A stretch of 6,235 bases of DNA. It comes from an uncultured Synergistales bacterium. Lineage in GTDB: Bacteria > Synergistota > Synergistia > Synergistales > Aminobacteriaceae. The position numbers and the translations under genes are program-made. The DNA is taken from the NCBI GenBank assembly GCA_905234205.1, contig CAJOGG010000088.1, positions 5,097 to 11,331 of the forward strand, written 5' to 3'. The notes beneath the pieces are model-generated. The model saw only the letters and a program-made list of their open reading frames with translations, ran no database searches and was not told where the DNA came from. Below are positions 6,093-6,235 of the stretch, one piece after another (the first letter of the stretch is position 1; every line of letters begins with the position of its first letter).

Positions 6093-6235
6093 AACTCAGC
6101 AAAGAATTTGTATTTGATGCAGCGCATAATTTGATTCACTATCATGGTAAATGTGAGAAACTTCACGGTCATACTTATAAGCTCAAGGTGGTTTTGGAAG
6201 GGCAGCCAGATTCTGAAGGTATGATCATGGATTTC
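6089..6235 (+). CDS. queD: 6-carboxy-5,6,7,8-tetrahydropterin synthase (5' part, runs off the right edge)
   Basis: The first 49 residues of a PTPS-family protein are present. QueD converts dihydroneopterin triphosphate to 6-carboxytetrahydropterin, the second step towards preQ0 and queuosine in tRNA. Visible are FVFDAAHNL with zinc ligand His13, GKCEKLHGHTY with catalytic Cys22 and zinc ligands His26 and His28, and GMIMDF (44-49). The C-X3-H-X-H arrangement matches E. coli QueD (C27, H31, H33) and differs from eukaryote-type pyruvoyl-tetrahydropterin synthases, but a QueD paralogue with another pterin role is possible. The ATG overlaps the acyltransferase TGA (ATGA at 6089-6092), and the ribosome site GGTGGAAG (6073-6080) lies inside that gene 8 nt upstream, so the two are translationally coupled. 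Other que genes, if clustered, would be downstream. Confidence 0.9.
   Translation, partial: MKLSKEFVFDAAHNLIHYHGKCEKLHGHTYKLKVVLEGQPDSEGMIMDF

Noticed and set aside
1..6235. Mobile element, CRISPR array, defence island or tRNA gene
   Set aside because: No inverted or direct repeats, transposase or integrase motifs, regularly spaced repeats or tRNA cloverleaf sequences were seen. The window is filled by housekeeping genes.

Overview
The window is a compact, almost gap-free stretch of ordinary bacterial housekeeping genes, all on the + strand. The lipid A-type acyltransferase near the right end implies a diderm (outer-membrane) bacterium. GatCAB implies that Gln-tRNA and/or Asn-tRNA is made indirectly by transamidation. 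The reduced Fe-S set (IscR-like regulator, NifS/IscS-type desulfurase, IscU-type scaffold) and the AT-leaning codon use would fit an anaerobe. I would guess a Synergistota-like lineage, but the placement is inference from gene content and style; no rRNA or marker tree was available.

Left module (1-1874): the C-terminal part of an Rrf2/IscR-type regulator with a C-X5-C-X5-C cluster motif, then a cysteine desulfurase and a U-type scaffold. They read as one operon for building Fe-S clusters, with the regulator as likely cluster sensor. The module closes with a hairpin plus T-run terminator directly after the scaffold gene.

Middle module (about 1915-5163): a new transcription unit starts at an extended -10 promoter (TGCTATAAT) and carries gatC (TTG start), gatA and gatB. 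The genes are 3 and 2 nt apart. Their products form the glutamine-dependent amidotransferase that converts Glu-tRNA(Gln) and/or Asp-tRNA(Asn): GatA frees ammonia from glutamine, GatB phosphorylates and amidates the tRNA-bound residue, and GatC braces the complex.

Right module (5164-6235): a 56-nt gap holds a G+C-rich hairpin without a T-run and a possible promoter. It is followed by a lipid A-type late acyltransferase whose stop codon overlaps the start of queD (6-carboxytetrahydropterin synthase, queuosine/7-deazapurine pathway), which runs off the right edge.

I found no mobile element, CRISPR array, RNA gene, phage gene or obvious undescribed system. The points most worth a second look are a probable non-canonical ATT start for the desulfurase, a diverged segment in GatB at a position normally strongly conserved, and the unusual pairing of the acyltransferase with queD. 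No stretch longer than about 131 bases lacks a gene.
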